Below, in pieces: positions 1-11,636 of a stretch of 64,000 bases of DNA. The DNA comes from Symbiodinium kawagutii (taxonomy: Eukaryota > Sar > Dinophyceae > Suessiales > Symbiodiniaceae). The stretch is from positions 930,287 to 994,286 of the forward strand of contig VSDK01010480.1 of NCBI GenBank assembly GCA_009767595.1, in the 5' to 3' direction. The notes beneath the pieces are model-generated. The model saw only the letters and a list, made by a program, of their open reading frames with translations. It had not been told where the DNA came from and did not search any database. The stretch's first letter is position 1, and the number at the start of each line of letters is the position of its first letter. The position numbers were made by a program, and so were the translations under genes.

Positions 1-85
1 TAGTCGTACCCCTAAAGCATCCTTTATCAGCCATTTGTATCAATGAAACCATCATTTTTGGGGTTCCCTATTTTAAGCAACCACC
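1..85. mobile_element. Family A MITE-like element, cut by the window edge
   Basis: GTACCCCTAAAGCATCC, CATTTGTATCAATGAAACCA and TTTGGGGTTCCCTATTTTAA followed by GCAACCACCA match the inside and right end of family A. The left terminus is outside the window. Confidence 0.55.
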
Positions 86-599
86 AAATGGTTTTGTTCA
101 TAACTATAGGTTCTGTCGTTCTGGATTTATACTGCTACTGGAGCGCTTACGATGAATTTACTGGCGCAATCCACAGATTGGTTGCTGTGAAAAGCCCGAT
201 CCAAGCAAAATTGGTGCTGATGAATTCCAATTAGGATCCGTTGAGGAACATGGTGGAAGATTACTATATCTATCATTTGTTGTGGTATTTGGATCATTGG
301 CAGGAGTTAATCCGTTTCCCAAATAAACAACATTGATTGTCACTCTTTCTAGGCGTCCTATAGTACGCCCAAATTATTGCTGTGTCAAACAAGGGATGAT
401 TCTTCAACAGCATGCATTGAAGGTTTGGTAACATTCAATAAATGCAGCAATTTCTGCCTCCCCGCGTAGTACCTGTGCATTCCGCTGTTCACCCAACAGT
501 TTATCACCAACACCCACATCCAACTAGCACGAAACATAGCAATCAACAATCAACCGGAGACCCTTTCCGTGCGTGTTGCTGCTTGTTAAACCGGATAAT

Positions 600-680
600 T
601 TCAACCAGCAACATCCAACAACATCCAACAATGTCCAACAACATCCAACAATATCCAACAACATCCAACAGCATCCTCAA
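600..680. repeat. Short tandem repeat CAACATCCAA
   Basis: About eight imperfect copies of a 9-12 bp unit (AACATCCAACA, AATGTCCAACA, AATATCCAACA). Confidence 0.85.
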
Positions 681-699
681 CAAACCGAGAGATATCCAT

Positions 700-815
700 G
701 GCTGTTCTTCCATGTTCCAACAACTTCCATGGCGCCTCCACTGGTCTCAATGTCTCGAAACCCAACCATGGATAGCCCTCGCGAGGTGTTGGGATCGTCG
801 CAATGCGCTACTTAC
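700..815 (-). CDS. Candidate exon, unknown product
   Basis: GC-rich island open on the minus strand: RIATIPTPREGYPWLGFETL then RPVEAPWKLLEHGRTAMD. Splice borders are unclear. Confidence 0.3.
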
Positions 816-1318
816 CATAGCTGGTGTCAGGAACGACAATAAGAATTAACTTATTTCATGTATTTACTTAATATAAATTGTCAATATAAATAGTCGATAT
901 AAATAGTTAAGCGTTGAGGCTAACGATGGTAAGGTGAACAATGAACGGTTAACATCGAAATGATTAGTTTGGTAAATGACAATAACAATAATGACAATAA
1001 TAACAATGATATGTGTTTATTGCCAATCTGTTGTCAACTGTGCAATAATGGTTGAATAAAGTCCCTATCGTAATGTGAATAATTTGGCAACAATCAATCA
1101 TGGTTCAATAAATGAATTTTGGCAATAATTGATAATGTTAGTTCATCATCAACTTTGATGGAATGGCTGACAATGGAATAATCAAAATTGATAATTATGC
1201 AAATAACACTTTAGAATAAACGATCGTGAGTTCGTCAATGCTGGTTGATGGATGACGAAAAGGTTAATGGCTTCTCAGCGATTGATAATTGACGTTTGGT
1301 AATGATGGCTGGCCACTG

Positions 1319-1590
1319 GAGCCAACCAGTTCTCGAAAATACTGACCGAGGGCCCTTTGTACCATCCAGAAGTTCAATCAGAACTCGGCTGGTTGGTGGT
1401 CATAAGCCCTATGAAAATGGTCACTCAAGCAACCATCCAACTTGTGACATAACCCTGGGGTAGAAGTCATATGAACACATAACCAACAAACGGGGAAGAT
1501 GACTTCGACCAGTGATATGGATGGCCCCACCTACTGGTTGCCCAAGGGCACCGAAAGCACCGTTTCTGCGGAGCGCATCCCATCAGCCAT
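1319..1590. other. Two weak coding-like patches
   Basis: Plus-strand frames ATGANQFSKILTEGPLYHPE (about 1319-1385) and DMDGPTYWLPKGTESTVSAE (about 1516-1575, after CGACCAG|) look codon-like. No supporting neighbour is seen, and most other islands are on the minus strand. Between them is a degraded family B left end (GGCTGGTTGGTGGTC). Confidence 0.2.
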
Positions 1591-2641
1591 CAGTGACCCA
1601 TAGCCATATTAACCATCAATGAACCATGGTATTGACCATCGTATCGACCATCATTGACATGGTATTAACAATCATTAAGATTCATTAGCCACCATCTGCA
1701 GCCCCACTAAGCCATGAAACAAGCATCAATGAATCACTATTAATTGTAATCCAATACAATATTCAATCACTACATAATCAATCTATCCGTTAATCAATCG
1801 TCATCTACCACCAATTCACCATGTCCTCAACGCTCAGGGTTGCTGTACTCTGGTTGTGGCCGCGTCGCCTGTTTTGAGTACCAGAAGAATCGATCTGACA
1901 CATCCGCCTAGGGCTCCAGCGTGCTTGATCTCAAGGAATACCATCTGCTGTGGGGATGAAACTAATTCGAACTACTGGTAGATCCATATTGCTAAACCGC
2001 CTCCGGTTTCCCCAAATATAAAGAGGGAGCGATTTGGAGCCAGGGGTACCCTTATAGCCCTTTAAAGGGGGAGCCCTTTGGAGCCACCAGGAGTGCCCCA
2101 ACCAATTGGTAGGGTAGTGAAGAAAGATTGTGGTGTTGGGGAGGCCTACCTTCAAGATTGATTGCTGTGACATTTCTGTGATTCTTCAGGTCTTGCGGTC
2201 ATTTTTCTGACGTCCGAATTTTTGTTGTGATTTCATTGAAGTGGAACGATGGACTGCAATGACCAGTATATTTGCAGGATCAGGTCAGTTGCCAACTAGT
2301 TGAAAAAAATGTGATTACCCAACTGCTGTAGTTTTGAATTAGGATTATACTCTAATTAGTTCTCAGGTTTTACAGTATACATGATGGCAAACCCGCGTGA
2401 GCTACCAATGGATTAGGGCACTTCTCGGCTCTGGAACTGCGGGGACGTGACACATGATCATCTGCAGTGTGCTTGCAAGTTTTTCCTTTATGTTTTTAAC
2501 TTTCACTAGAACTAGGCAATCTACTTGAGGAACAAACATTGAGTGCAACAAGTTATTCTTTATGATGTTGCATCCATATTAGTAGACCCGCCAGTACCAG
2601 CATCATTAGTTTCTGCCCAACCAGGTTGCTTGATGCCTTAC

Positions 2642-2769
2642 CAAGGAGGCGGCCATTCAACAGCTCGGCCAACCAACAGCTCGGCACCAGGATTCCGGGC
2701 CAACAAGTCAAAGGCATGACCTCCGCCGATGGCAACCCCCGGCAGGTTCGGTGTTGTCCAAATGGTGGC
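2642..2769 (-). CDS. Candidate exon, unknown product
   Basis: 128 nt with a strong donor (CCTTG|GTAAGG) and AG|G acceptor (GGAGAG|GCC). Encodes ATIWTTPNLPGVAIGGGHAF then DLLARNPGAELLVGRAVEWP. Amino-acid composition is protein-like. No family recognised. Confidence 0.5.
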
Positions 2770-3210
2770 CTCTCCACGGTCAACAGTGGTTACTGCAAGA
2801 ATGGGGCTTCATTACTATAAATGGCTAATATTGGATGATTCATTTATAGTAATTACCATTCATTACTATATCCAGGTGTATCTGCTAATAATATTGGATG
2901 ATTTGGGGGTAACCCAATTTTGAGAAACACCCAGATACATATCCTAAGGAGTGTGTTCACAATACCCAAACACTCAACCAACAAAAGTATTTCTTCGTAA
3001 AAATCACGATTTGACTGGTGCTATATCTATTGGTTGGCTATACTGTTCCAGGAAGTCCATCGGCTATAATTAGCATACTTTACAATATTCATTCTAAGAT
3101 GCCCAGCTAAATCCTGCCCGTTGCTCAAAATGTTCCCTCCCTTCGAGGATACAGATACCCCTTGCTCCCAAGTGCTCCCCTCGCAACTGCTCAGCTTCAT
3201 GATCTCTGAA

Positions 3211-3320
3211 ATATGGTGGTCTCCCAAAATAGGGGTACCCCCAAATCATCCATTACTAGTCATTTATAGTAATAAATCAACCATTTTTTGGGGGGTCCCC
3301 AATTTTGAGAAACCACCATA
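3211..3320. mobile_element. Family A MITE-like element, near-complete
   Basis: About 110 bp bounded by imperfect inverted repeats of about 30 bp: ATATGGTGGTCTCCCAAAAT at the left and ATTTTGAGAAACCACCATA at the right. Next inward is AGGGGTACCCCC at the left and GGGGGTCCCC at the right. The middle carries TAGTCATTTATAGTAATAAA. It encodes no protein, so any mobility would need a transposase in trans. Confidence 0.78.
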
Positions 3321-3342
3321 TCATCCCCTTCGGTCAGGCCAC

Positions 3343-3392
3343 TGGCTTTGAAAGTCCCACGGTGTCCGCTCTCAAGGGTGCGAAGCTGGTTC
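3343..3392 (-). CDS. Candidate exon, unknown product
   Basis: 50 nt, acceptor CCCCGCAG|G, donor GCCA|GTGGCC, encoding NQLRTLESGHRGTFKA. The plus strand is also open over 84 nt with fair borders (GGTCAG|GCC ... CTG|GTAACG). Minus is preferred because the better-supported neighbours are minus. Confidence 0.35.
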
Positions 3393-3439
3393 CTGCGGGG
3401 CGGCGGGCGAAGCGGTTCCTGGTAACGGAGGATTTTCCG

Positions 3440-3690
3440 AACCTAACTGGTCATTTCATTGGTAGCTAGTCAACTAACTAGCTGGTAACTTGTAACTTGC
3501 AATTTTCCTCATAGAACTGGTAACTACTTAACTATAGTGATGACTAATCAAGTGACTAAGCTAACGGCTAAGCAAGGCTAAGCCAACTGCCAAGTAACTG
3601 GCAACCAGTTGAGTGGCCTAGCTGACTGGCTAAGACCACTGAGGAACTGGTAACTAGTACAAATGATACAGTAACAAACTGGTAACTAAA
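3440..3690. repeat. Imperfect AACTGGTAACTAG repeat tract
   Basis: Irregular runs of TAACTGGTAACT, CTAACTAGCTGG and TAACTTGTAACT. Confidence 0.6.
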
Positions 3691-4919
3691 TTTTCCCCCT
3701 GGAGCATTGTTCGCGAATCTAACTGCTACCCTCTGATCCGCTACTGAGCTCTCTGGAAAATCACAATTCCCTGGGGTAAGCAATCCACACACATGCTGGA
3801 TTATCCATTGCTAAGCTAGAGCACGAGAGGGTACAGTAAACAGTGATGGGCAAGTGCGACGGACTAATTGGTTGTGAAAGGGATGGTTGTCAGTGACAAC
3901 AACAGCAGAGTGTGGTAACCATTGGATGGTTCCGACAAAGATGACGGCAACCGCAATGGCCGCAATGGCGCAAGATGTTTTGAGGTCACCCGGCTATGTT
4001 TGGGCATGTGGCAACGTGTGCCATCTACGGGTCGCAGTTCAAAGGTTCAGAAGCTCCCAAAGCAAAGGGGCAGCACAAAAATGTCAACGAACTCAAACAA
4101 CTATTTTTCAAAAGCTAATGTCTTTGCTATGATTAACTAAACCATGATTTCTATGGTTTACCATGGTAAATGGTTGAGTATTGGTTATCAAGCAGTCGCT
4201 CGAAAAATCAGACTGGGATCTGTAGAATACATTACTGGCACTTGTTTTTCAGAGCCTGACAACCGCAGTGTGCCATCTTTTTGGCTTGAACAGAAGTGAA
4301 TTGGAACAACATGTGGCTCGATGCAAAAAATGTCAATCTTCCCACAATTGAATACGTTGTTTTACTATTCTAGAATACAATCTCATCACTTTTACTTGAC
4401 TTCACAATATTAACATACTTATTCGCTGTATCCCAACATGAGCCTACCAAGAGCAAAATAGCTTTAAAAAACATGTGTTTAAAACAGCGCACCCCATCAC
4501 AATGATTGCCTCATGGGTGGTCCAGTGGTGCATTGTGGTAGTCCAAAAAATCTACCGATCCACGCACCTATTTGCTGGTCACATCATCTCTCTTCCACCT
4601 TTGAGTCCATCCATCAATCCTAGTACCCCCACACCACTTTGAAAAAACGGTTTCAAATCGGACACCGGCAATTTCATGGCACCAATCATGGATAGGCCTG
4701 CCAATCTACCCTCTAGTAAACTAACCAGGAAGCTTAGAATAACCATATTTTATAAGCAAACCAGCTATAATTGGTGTATTTTCCATGCAAGTAGGCTAGT
4801 TTAACCCATATGAGTTGGTTGCTAGCCATTATTGACCACCATTGTTAACATTGCTTGTTTATAGCAAGTAATTTCAGAACTCTCAAGTTCTAACTCCTGG
4901 AATCAGCGCGCGTGTCTGC

Positions 4920-4963
4920 CTGATCCGGCGAGTGCACTTGGCATCTTCGAAGAAAGCCAATTC
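4920..4963 (-). CDS. Candidate micro-exon, unknown product
   Basis: 44 nt, acceptor CCCCAG|G, GC donor (ATCAG|GCAGAC), encoding ELAFFEDAKCTRRI. Confidence 0.35.
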
Positions 4964-5179
4964 CTGGGGAGTTGTGAGCTGGTAATTATCGGCTTTATCG
5001 ATTAACTACCATTTGGTTGGACTCCTGGTGGCTCCAACTGGCTCGGTTAGAGAAATCTGCTAGGTGTGTGGCTATCAAAACTAACAGACACAGGAAACAA
5101 CAAACAATGATAGTTGATAGTTCTTACAATGATAGCATAGTAAACAATCAGTATCAATGATTGCTATACAGTTGCTTAC

Positions 5180-5236
5180 TGGTGCTTCCTGCGATGGGGG
5201 TGCGATCGCGGCTTGGCTTTCCCACCGTGATTATCC
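5180..5236 (-). CDS. Candidate exon, basic protein
   Basis: 57 nt with very good borders (TCCTCACAG|G and CCA|GTAAGC). Phase 1 gives DNHGGKAKPRSHPHRRKH, a His/Arg/Lys-rich segment. Confidence 0.45.
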
Positions 5237-5829
5237 CTGTGAGGAGATGGTGCTCAGTTCACACGCAGCACCTGCACCCACCACCCTTCACCAGAGGCAA
5301 GGTTCGCTGATCAAAATTATGTGAATTCAATCATTAGCGCCTTCAAATTTTTAGATCATTGACTAAAATCATTTAGCTGATAATTTTTTTAGCTAAAAAT
5401 GAACTGCGCCTCAGATCATTAACTCGAATCAATATGTAGGTGTATTTCATGTGGCTGTGGGTGAATACACTGTACCCCTGGCGTAGCATCATTAACCAAT
5501 GTATTCCAACTATTTTGTTGTTGGCTTTATCCGCCAGAAAATTGATGGTTGATATTGACCCATGGCCGCACAAAAGTGGTAAATTCCCTTTAACCATTAA
5601 CCGGCTAGAAGTCAGCACTAGTAGTAACGACTAATTGTAATCATGAATTCACTACTACTAATCAGTTAGTTAACTCCGGTCACCACTATGAAATCACTAT
5701 TAACCAAAATCAACCACCAACCACTATATCTATTACTAACCACTACAACCACTATTAACCACTATCAACCATTAACCACTATATTATTGACCACTATAAA
5801 CCATATGATTAATGGCTCTTGACCCAGCT

Positions 5830-5905
5830 ACCCCGATCCAAGCGTCGTGGATCATCCAGCCGCCAAGCTCCATGCCACTGACCTTCAAGACGCCACCGTT
5901 CATAA
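5830..5905 (-). CDS. Candidate exon, unknown product
   Basis: Island open on minus as QWHGAWRLDDPRRLDRG (TTGAAG|G ... CGGG|GTAGCT) or GGVLKVSGMELGGWMIHDAW in a second frame. Also open on plus. Confidence 0.25.
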
Positions 5906-6273
5906 TGATGACTATCAATGATGATTCAATGTAGCGGTTAATGATAGGTTGTAGTTCATAATGGTTGATAATGATCAATAACGGTCAATAGTTGCTAAGA
6001 ATCGTTAATCATAGGTGATGGTTGATGATAGGTTTAATAATGGTTCACAATGGTGAATCAGTAATATGATATTGATATTGAACAAAATTCCTGTAGAACG
6101 GTAAATCATATGATATAAAATCAAGGATAGGAAAATCAACAATTATATCATGATCAATTGATATCAATAATGATCATGGCTGTTTTGTTGACTATTAGTG
6201 CTTGTAGTGGTTGACAATGCAACCATCAATCACCAACCTGTTTAAACCACACAGTAGTCTCACCGGCCCTCAC

Positions 6274-6304
6274 TTGCCACAACGGGATCTCCGTCCGCTG
6301 CGAG
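6274..6304 (-). CDS. Candidate micro-exon
   Basis: 31 nt, acceptor CTGTTCAG|C, strong donor CAA|GTGAGG, encoding LAADGDPVVA. Confidence 0.3.
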
Positions 6305-6755
6305 CTGAACAGTCACAAGTTTCCTATTATGGATATAAGTACCCCGCGTGCCCCCATCGCCCGCGTCAACGCATAGAACCTTGGGAAAGTGGGAAATGCT
6401 TCAAAACAGTGGGAAGTGCTGCAAAACAGCCCGGAACGCTGGAAAACAATGCTCAGTAATGATCCGCGGCTGCTAGACACCAGAAGTCCGTGTCTAATCC
6501 AACTACCCCTGACGCAGGTGGTGATGCTCAGTAATGATAATGGCCAATGGTTGGCGATGCTCAATCATGGTTCATGATTGTGAACAGGGGTTATACTATA
6601 TATATGATATCAGCTAATAATGTTCAACAGTGGTTGGCAGTGGTTAATGCTACATGATCTTCCATCGTGAAAAGCCACCATAATCTTAATGTCATGAACC
6701 ACCATTAAGCACCATGCTGAGTGCTGGTCACCACAACTCTTAGATCCACCCGTAG

Positions 6756-6872
6756 ATCCACCATCGAACTCTTCCAAGTGACAATCCGCCACTTCGTTGA
6801 AGAAATCGCAGCTGAGCCTACAGGCGACAGCGAAGAAATGACTCTGGGCCTCGTGCCACCGCCATATCACCA
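6756..6872 (-). CDS. Coding-like island, minus favoured
   Basis: Minus frame: EAQSHFFAVACRLSCDFFNE then VADCHLEEFDGG, with CACGAG|G and TGTAG|G acceptors. The plus strand is equally open (IELFQVTIRHFVEEIAAEPT) with a GTGAGG donor at 6873. One strand must be a shadow of the other; context favours minus. Confidence 0.35.
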
Positions 6873-6899
6873 GTGAGGGCTGCTTCAATCATGGAGTTC

Positions 6900-8200
6900 A
6901 GCTGATGGCTGATAGATGCTGATAGCTATAGCTGATGTTTAGAATCAATCAGTTGTTCATAATCATTAACTGGAATAAAGCATATGATTGGGTCTATAGC
7001 TGATGTTTAGATTGTGAATAGCTGATAGATTCACCATGGTAGTGATGATGGTTATTCAAAAACAGCTGATGAATTATAAACAAGCCGGACGTGCTATGAT
7101 TGTTGGGCATTCGATGACATTTCAATACGCTGTAAATCATTTAAATATAGCTGATAGATTGAATCAGTGAAAAACCAGTCATATCGCATGTCAATAACCA
7201 GGGATGAGTATTGAATCACCGCATCCTGTGTGATCAACCAGTGATAGATAAACATCATTGTTTTGTCGATATTGTTTCCGTTGAGTATTTAACATGCTGA
7301 TATGTCAGTGAAATGATATGGCGTGTTGACAGTTGATAGTCATCAATAATCAACAAATGGTCGGAATCTTCCAATAATACCATGATATACGGAATGTACG
7401 CCTATATAATTCCAGCGCGTCATGGTTGAGTACAGGTACGACTGTTGGTTCTGAACCATTTGAGCCGGGCAGCATGACATCTCTGGGCTGAGTCTCAGAT
7501 TTGATTTCTGCTGGCCAGCTATTGATGGTTAAACTACGTTCGGTAAATTGGTGGTTGATTAATAATGGTGGTTTACAGTAACTGGCATTTTATTGATGGC
7601 TAATTAAATTGGTGGCTAATCAACTGGCATTGGTGGTTTATCAATGATGCACTAATAACTAAGCCAGTCAATGCCAGTTATATTAATGACCATGGTTACC
7701 ATGGATTTCTCCAGTCAAATCAGTCAAGCCAGCAATGGATCTACCACTTTCCAAGGTCTCGGGGGACTGACGAGTCGATCTTTTTTGCATTCGATGACAT
7801 CTTAGGAAGCCGGACATCTTCTGCTTCTAAACTGTTGCAAATAGCTCGGGAAAGCAGTCAAAACAACAATCTTGGTGACGACCAATGATTTTTGACCAGT
7901 CAATACGCCATCATTTTGGAGCACTGATCAATCTATTGACTGCGTTTTAAAAAATGATTGTTGAATGGTGAATGGGTCACTAAGTCAATGGTCAATAGGT
8001 CAATGATCATTGAATTCAAAAAAAAATGATCGCTTCACATTTATCAAATTCAAAAAACTGCGAGTCAACATTGGTGACCTCAACGGCAGCATTCGAGTTT
8101 TCCCAGTCCATCTCAAGCCATAGACCTTCGACCCATTTTTTGTGACCAACCGCCCAAAGTTGGTCGATCATGTGAGCTCATGGTCAACAATCAGAGAGGT
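6900..8200. other. No gene seen; AT-rich repeat-like sequence
   Basis: TGGTTGATAG/CCATCAATC-type words dominate. CATTCGATGACAT occurs at 7108 and 7789 near AGCCGGAC, hinting at a short dispersed repeat. No supported exon. Confidence 0.5.
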
Positions 8201-8204
8201 TCGG

Positions 8205-8387
8205 GAACCGAACCGAACCGGTGGAACCGAACCGGCTGAACCGAAACCGAGCTGAACCGGTCTAATCGGGGAACCGTGGGGAACCGAACCGTTCATGAAC
8301 CGAACCGCCTCCAAACCCCAAAAAAATGATGGCAGAACCGGCTGAACCGAACCGGGCTGAACCGAATCAACTCAACCGAGCTTCATT
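8205..8387. repeat. CCGAA-type satellite block 1
   Basis: Degenerate tandem copies of GAACCGAACCG / GGCTGAACCGAA. Confidence 0.85.
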
Positions 8388-8504
8388 CTATCAATCTTGA
8401 TAATCTTAGTTCTTAAACACTTGTGGTTGTTAATAGTAATCATCATTATGCGCTACTATGGGTCATGACTAAACCATCAAAACTCTCTCAAACTCCATCC
8501 TGTC

Positions 8505-8930
8505 TGGATTTTTCTTTCCTTTTACTGTTTCTTTTCCTTTTGGCTGGATTTGCTTTTTCCAATCCCTGGAAAAAGCAAATCCAGTCTCCTCTTCCTTTTC
8601 CTTTCCTTTTACTGTTTCTTTTCCTTGTGGCTGGATTTGCTTTTTCCAGCCCCTGGAAAAAGCAAATCCAATCTCCTTTTCATTTTCCTTTCCTTTTACG
8701 GTTTCTTTTCCTTTTGGCTGGATTTGCTTTTTCCAGGCAAATCCAATCCCTTTTCATCTTCCTGTCCTTTTACTGTTTTTCCTTTTGGCTGGATTTGCTT
8801 TTTCCAGCCCCTGGAAAAAGCAAATCCAATCTCCTTTTCATTTTCATTTCCTTTTACTGTTTCTTTTGTTTTTGGCTGGATTTGCTTTTTCCAGCCCCTG
8901 GAAAAAGCAAATCCAGTCCCCTTTTCATTT
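8505..8930. repeat. 87-bp tandem array with a perfect 17-bp hairpin in each unit
   Basis: Five units starting at 8546, 8633, 8720, 8791 and 8878. Spacing is 87, 87, 71 and 87 bp; the third unit has an internal deletion. Each complete unit carries GGATTTGCTTTTTCCAG, three bases, then its exact reverse complement, at 8633-8669, 8791-8827 and 8878-8914; the first unit has one mismatch region. The rest of the unit is pyrimidine-rich (TTTCCTTTTACTGTTTCTTT). A degraded sixth unit is near 9017-9050. Confidence 0.9.
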
Positions 8931-9110
8931 TCGTCTCCTTTCCTTTTCCTTCCTTTTCCTTCCCTTTCCTTGTCCTTTCTATATGTACTTTTCTATACTT
9001 TTCTCCTCCTTTTGGCTGGATTGGCTCATTCTAGACCCTTCAAAAAGCAAATCTACACAGACATGACTATGAAACAAAGGCTCTCCCAACATCCACTCTG
9101 TCTGCCCCTG

Positions 9111-9227
9111 TGGAACCGAACCGAACCGATCTGCACAACGAACCGACAGGAACCGAAACCGAACATGAACCGAACCGCCCCCTATCAGTTTCCAAAACCC
9201 GAAACCGAACCGAACCGAAACCACACT
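9111..9227. repeat. CCGAA-type satellite block 2
   Basis: GAACCGAACCGATC and related copies on the far side of the hairpin array. Confidence 0.85.
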
Positions 9228-9799
9228 GAACAATGCTTAATCAGTTGATAGTTTTAACTATACTATTAACAGTTGGTTTAACATTGGTTTTAGTGGATTG
9301 CTTAACAACAGTTTCAACAATGCTTAACCAACAATGCTTAACAATGCTATCAGTGGATAATGAATCTGCTATTGACAGTTGGTTTCAACAATGCTTCACA
9401 GTTGTTGATTATCAACTGCTAATCGTAGGCTTTAACAGTTGACAATGAATGATGAATGATGGGTCAACGATGAGAGATTAATGATAAGTTGATAATATGT
9501 ATTTTCAATCTGGATTGGTAATGAATGTTTAATCATGCCCTGCGAGTGAATGATATGTAATGGGTTGAGAGTGAACAGTTAATAATGGGTTGGTCATGAA
9601 TAATCAATGCTGGTTAATGATGGCTAATCAATTGTGGTCAATCATAGTCAATGGTACAGTAGTTGGTACCTGGTAGTGGCTAGTGATGGTTGAAAAATGT
9701 TGAAAATGATGGTTGATGCTTGCGTTCTGCCCCGTATGCTGACGCTTCATAGTCGTGGTCAGTAGCGAATCACTGTTGACACTTGGGAAACCAGTGGAA

Positions 9800-10010
9800 C
9801 TGAAGCGTCGAACATAGCCGGTGAAGGGCTCCTGGAAGCTCCTGACCTCCCCCTTTAAAGGGCCCCATGACCAACGGCTGGAACCAACGGCTGGAGAACT
9901 CACCACGGTCACTGCGGTCAGCCTGCGACCAGCACAGCGCACACGCAGCATGAACCCATGGCGTGAGGGGCGTTCCACGGCGCTTCTGCTGTCACTGGTG
10001 AGTTGGCGGC
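9800..10010. CDS. GC-rich coding-like island, strand unresolved
   Basis: Both strands are open and each carries a GTGAGT donor (minus near 9899, plus near 10000). Minus reads AVERPSRHGFMLRVRCAGRR; plus reads EPTAGELTTVTAVSLRPAQR. Neighbouring islands favour minus. Confidence 0.25.
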
Positions 10011-10546
10011 CATGAATGGATGCGAAAAAAAGGATGCGAATCTATGATTCTTATATAGAATATATATATAGATGTATACACAGTAAATGTATGTAAATAT
10101 CATAGATGTAAATTGATGTAAATGGTTCTTCATATATATCATTTGGATCTGATTAGAAAATATAATATATGAGTCCTTTTTGGACCGATGCTTATTGCCA
10201 TACGGTCTTACATGGCTTAGAAACCAGTCAACAGCCAAGATGTTTCCCACCCCATGGAAAAAAAGAAACGAGTTCCAATGGAACCCCACCACACGTACAC
10301 ATTGCTCAAAGTTTACCTCATTTCTACTGTCCGAACAAATCTGCTGTCATATGCTTGAGAGTAAACACACAACATGCTTCAAGAGATTCACTGTGATATC
10401 AAACAAATCTACCATTATCTACTGCTATAAGTGAACATGATAATCTACTATAATCTACTGTACTATAATCTACTATCTAACACAATCCAATACAAGTTAA
10501 TTATTCCGGTTTTCCAATAAACGGTCATGCGGCTTCTGGAACGCAC

Positions 10547-10628
10547 CTGTGCCTTGACCTTGCTGTGAGCACTGATAGTTGCGCCAAGTGGGCCCTGTTT
10601 AGCAGTGGCTGGAGCGGTTGGATGTAGG
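10547..10628 (-). CDS. Candidate exon, unknown product
   Basis: 82 nt, acceptor ACGTAG|C, donor CAG|GTGCGT, encoding LHPTAPATAKQGPLGATISA and HSKVKAQ. Low-complexity Ala/Pro/Lys composition; no domain recognised. Confidence 0.35.
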
Positions 10629-10966
10629 CTACGTACCGTAAGTCCTGGGTGCTCGGGTGGATGATGTAATTTCGGTGGATGTAGGACATTGGTGCTTGAT
10701 ATATTTTGATATTGCTTCACACCTGTGTTTGTACACTCAAAATCATACAATGCGAATAAAATCCAATAACCATCCAATCAGAGACAGTGAGCTACTGGTC
10801 ATATGATATCCAAAAGATTCAATGAGATCAAAGGATCACAGACTTCATGGCACAATCAACTGGCACAGCGGATATCCTTCGTGCAGATCACTCTGTCACT
10901 CCCAAACTCCCAACTCATTGGCCACCATCAATTCACCAACTACTTCACCAACCAGCTACCAACCAT

Positions 10967-11157
10967 CTACCATCCCAACCATCACTTCTGCCCCCCGAGA
11001 GGGGAAGTAACATCGCGGAGGGCAGCAACTTGATCGGCGTATTCCGTCCTGGCACGTGGGGCTGCTCCTGTTTACTCCGATCCACCAGTTGGATCGAAGA
11101 AAAATCTCTGGAAACCCATGGCTGGACACCCTGCATCGGCAAATCAGTAGCAATTTC
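10967..11157 (-). CDS. Candidate exon, unknown product
   Basis: Excellent acceptor (TTGATTTGCAG|G), then EIATDLPMQGVQPWVSRDF and RSKQEQPHVPGRNTPIKLLP. The 3' border is not clear. It is downstream of the last FH2 exon on the same strand but does not resemble FH2. The plus strand is also partly open. Confidence 0.4.
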
Positions 11158-11510
11158 CTGCAAATCAACCAGAAAGTTGGTACAAATCCAGATGATACTG
11201 GTTCTGTGAGTTCAAGTGTGGGAAACGGAAATGAAGTGAAGAAATGAAACAAACACAACAACGTTCAGAGAAAATGCGAAAGTATATGGACATCGGTAGA
11301 AAACACCAAACACCACGCACACACACACACAATACCAGCATGTCGCCACTACCTCTCAGCAAAAATGAACAAGTTTTGGCCACAGTTGGAGTTTATTGAT
11401 TTTGGAAAATGTATCTATATTCATTTTGGTGATTTTCCAGCGTGGGACCAGAAAGGTGCTGGCTGATCACTGAACCTGATGGTTTTGTTGTGGGGAACCG
11501 CCTCTGTTCT

Positions 11511-11636
11511 TCAGCTGGGCTGTTGCTCAGCCACTGGCCACCGCTGCTTCACAGTGGCCACCGCACCGTTGCTCCAAAGATGCCGGGGCTGCAGCTTTTT
11601 GTTCTCTTCCAAAGTCGGCATCACGTGGATCAACAA
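11511..11636 (-). CDS. Formin-like gene, exon: FH2 P-T-x-E-E motif
   Basis: Begins after TCTCGCAG| in phase 0 with LLIHVMPTLEENKKLQ, the continuation expected in FH2 (L-x-x-x-P-T-x-E-E-x-K-x-L). The frame then runs PRHLWSNGAVATVKQRW to a TGA at 11511. True exon end is uncertain (GC or GTGCGG donors after KKLQ are possible). The C-terminal half of FH2 was not found downstream, so the gene may be degenerate, truncated or split into exons I cannot see. Confidence 0.55.
   Translation of the reverse strand: MLIHVMPTLEENKKLQPRHLWSNGAVATVKQRWPVAEQQPS

Noticed and set aside
8423..9248. Two long overlapping plus-strand ORFs (203 and 232 codons) rich in Phe/Leu with 29-residue repeats
   Set aside because: They come from the 87-bp tandem array, whose length is a multiple of three, so any stop-free frame repeats. 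Several frames are open together and there is no codon bias.
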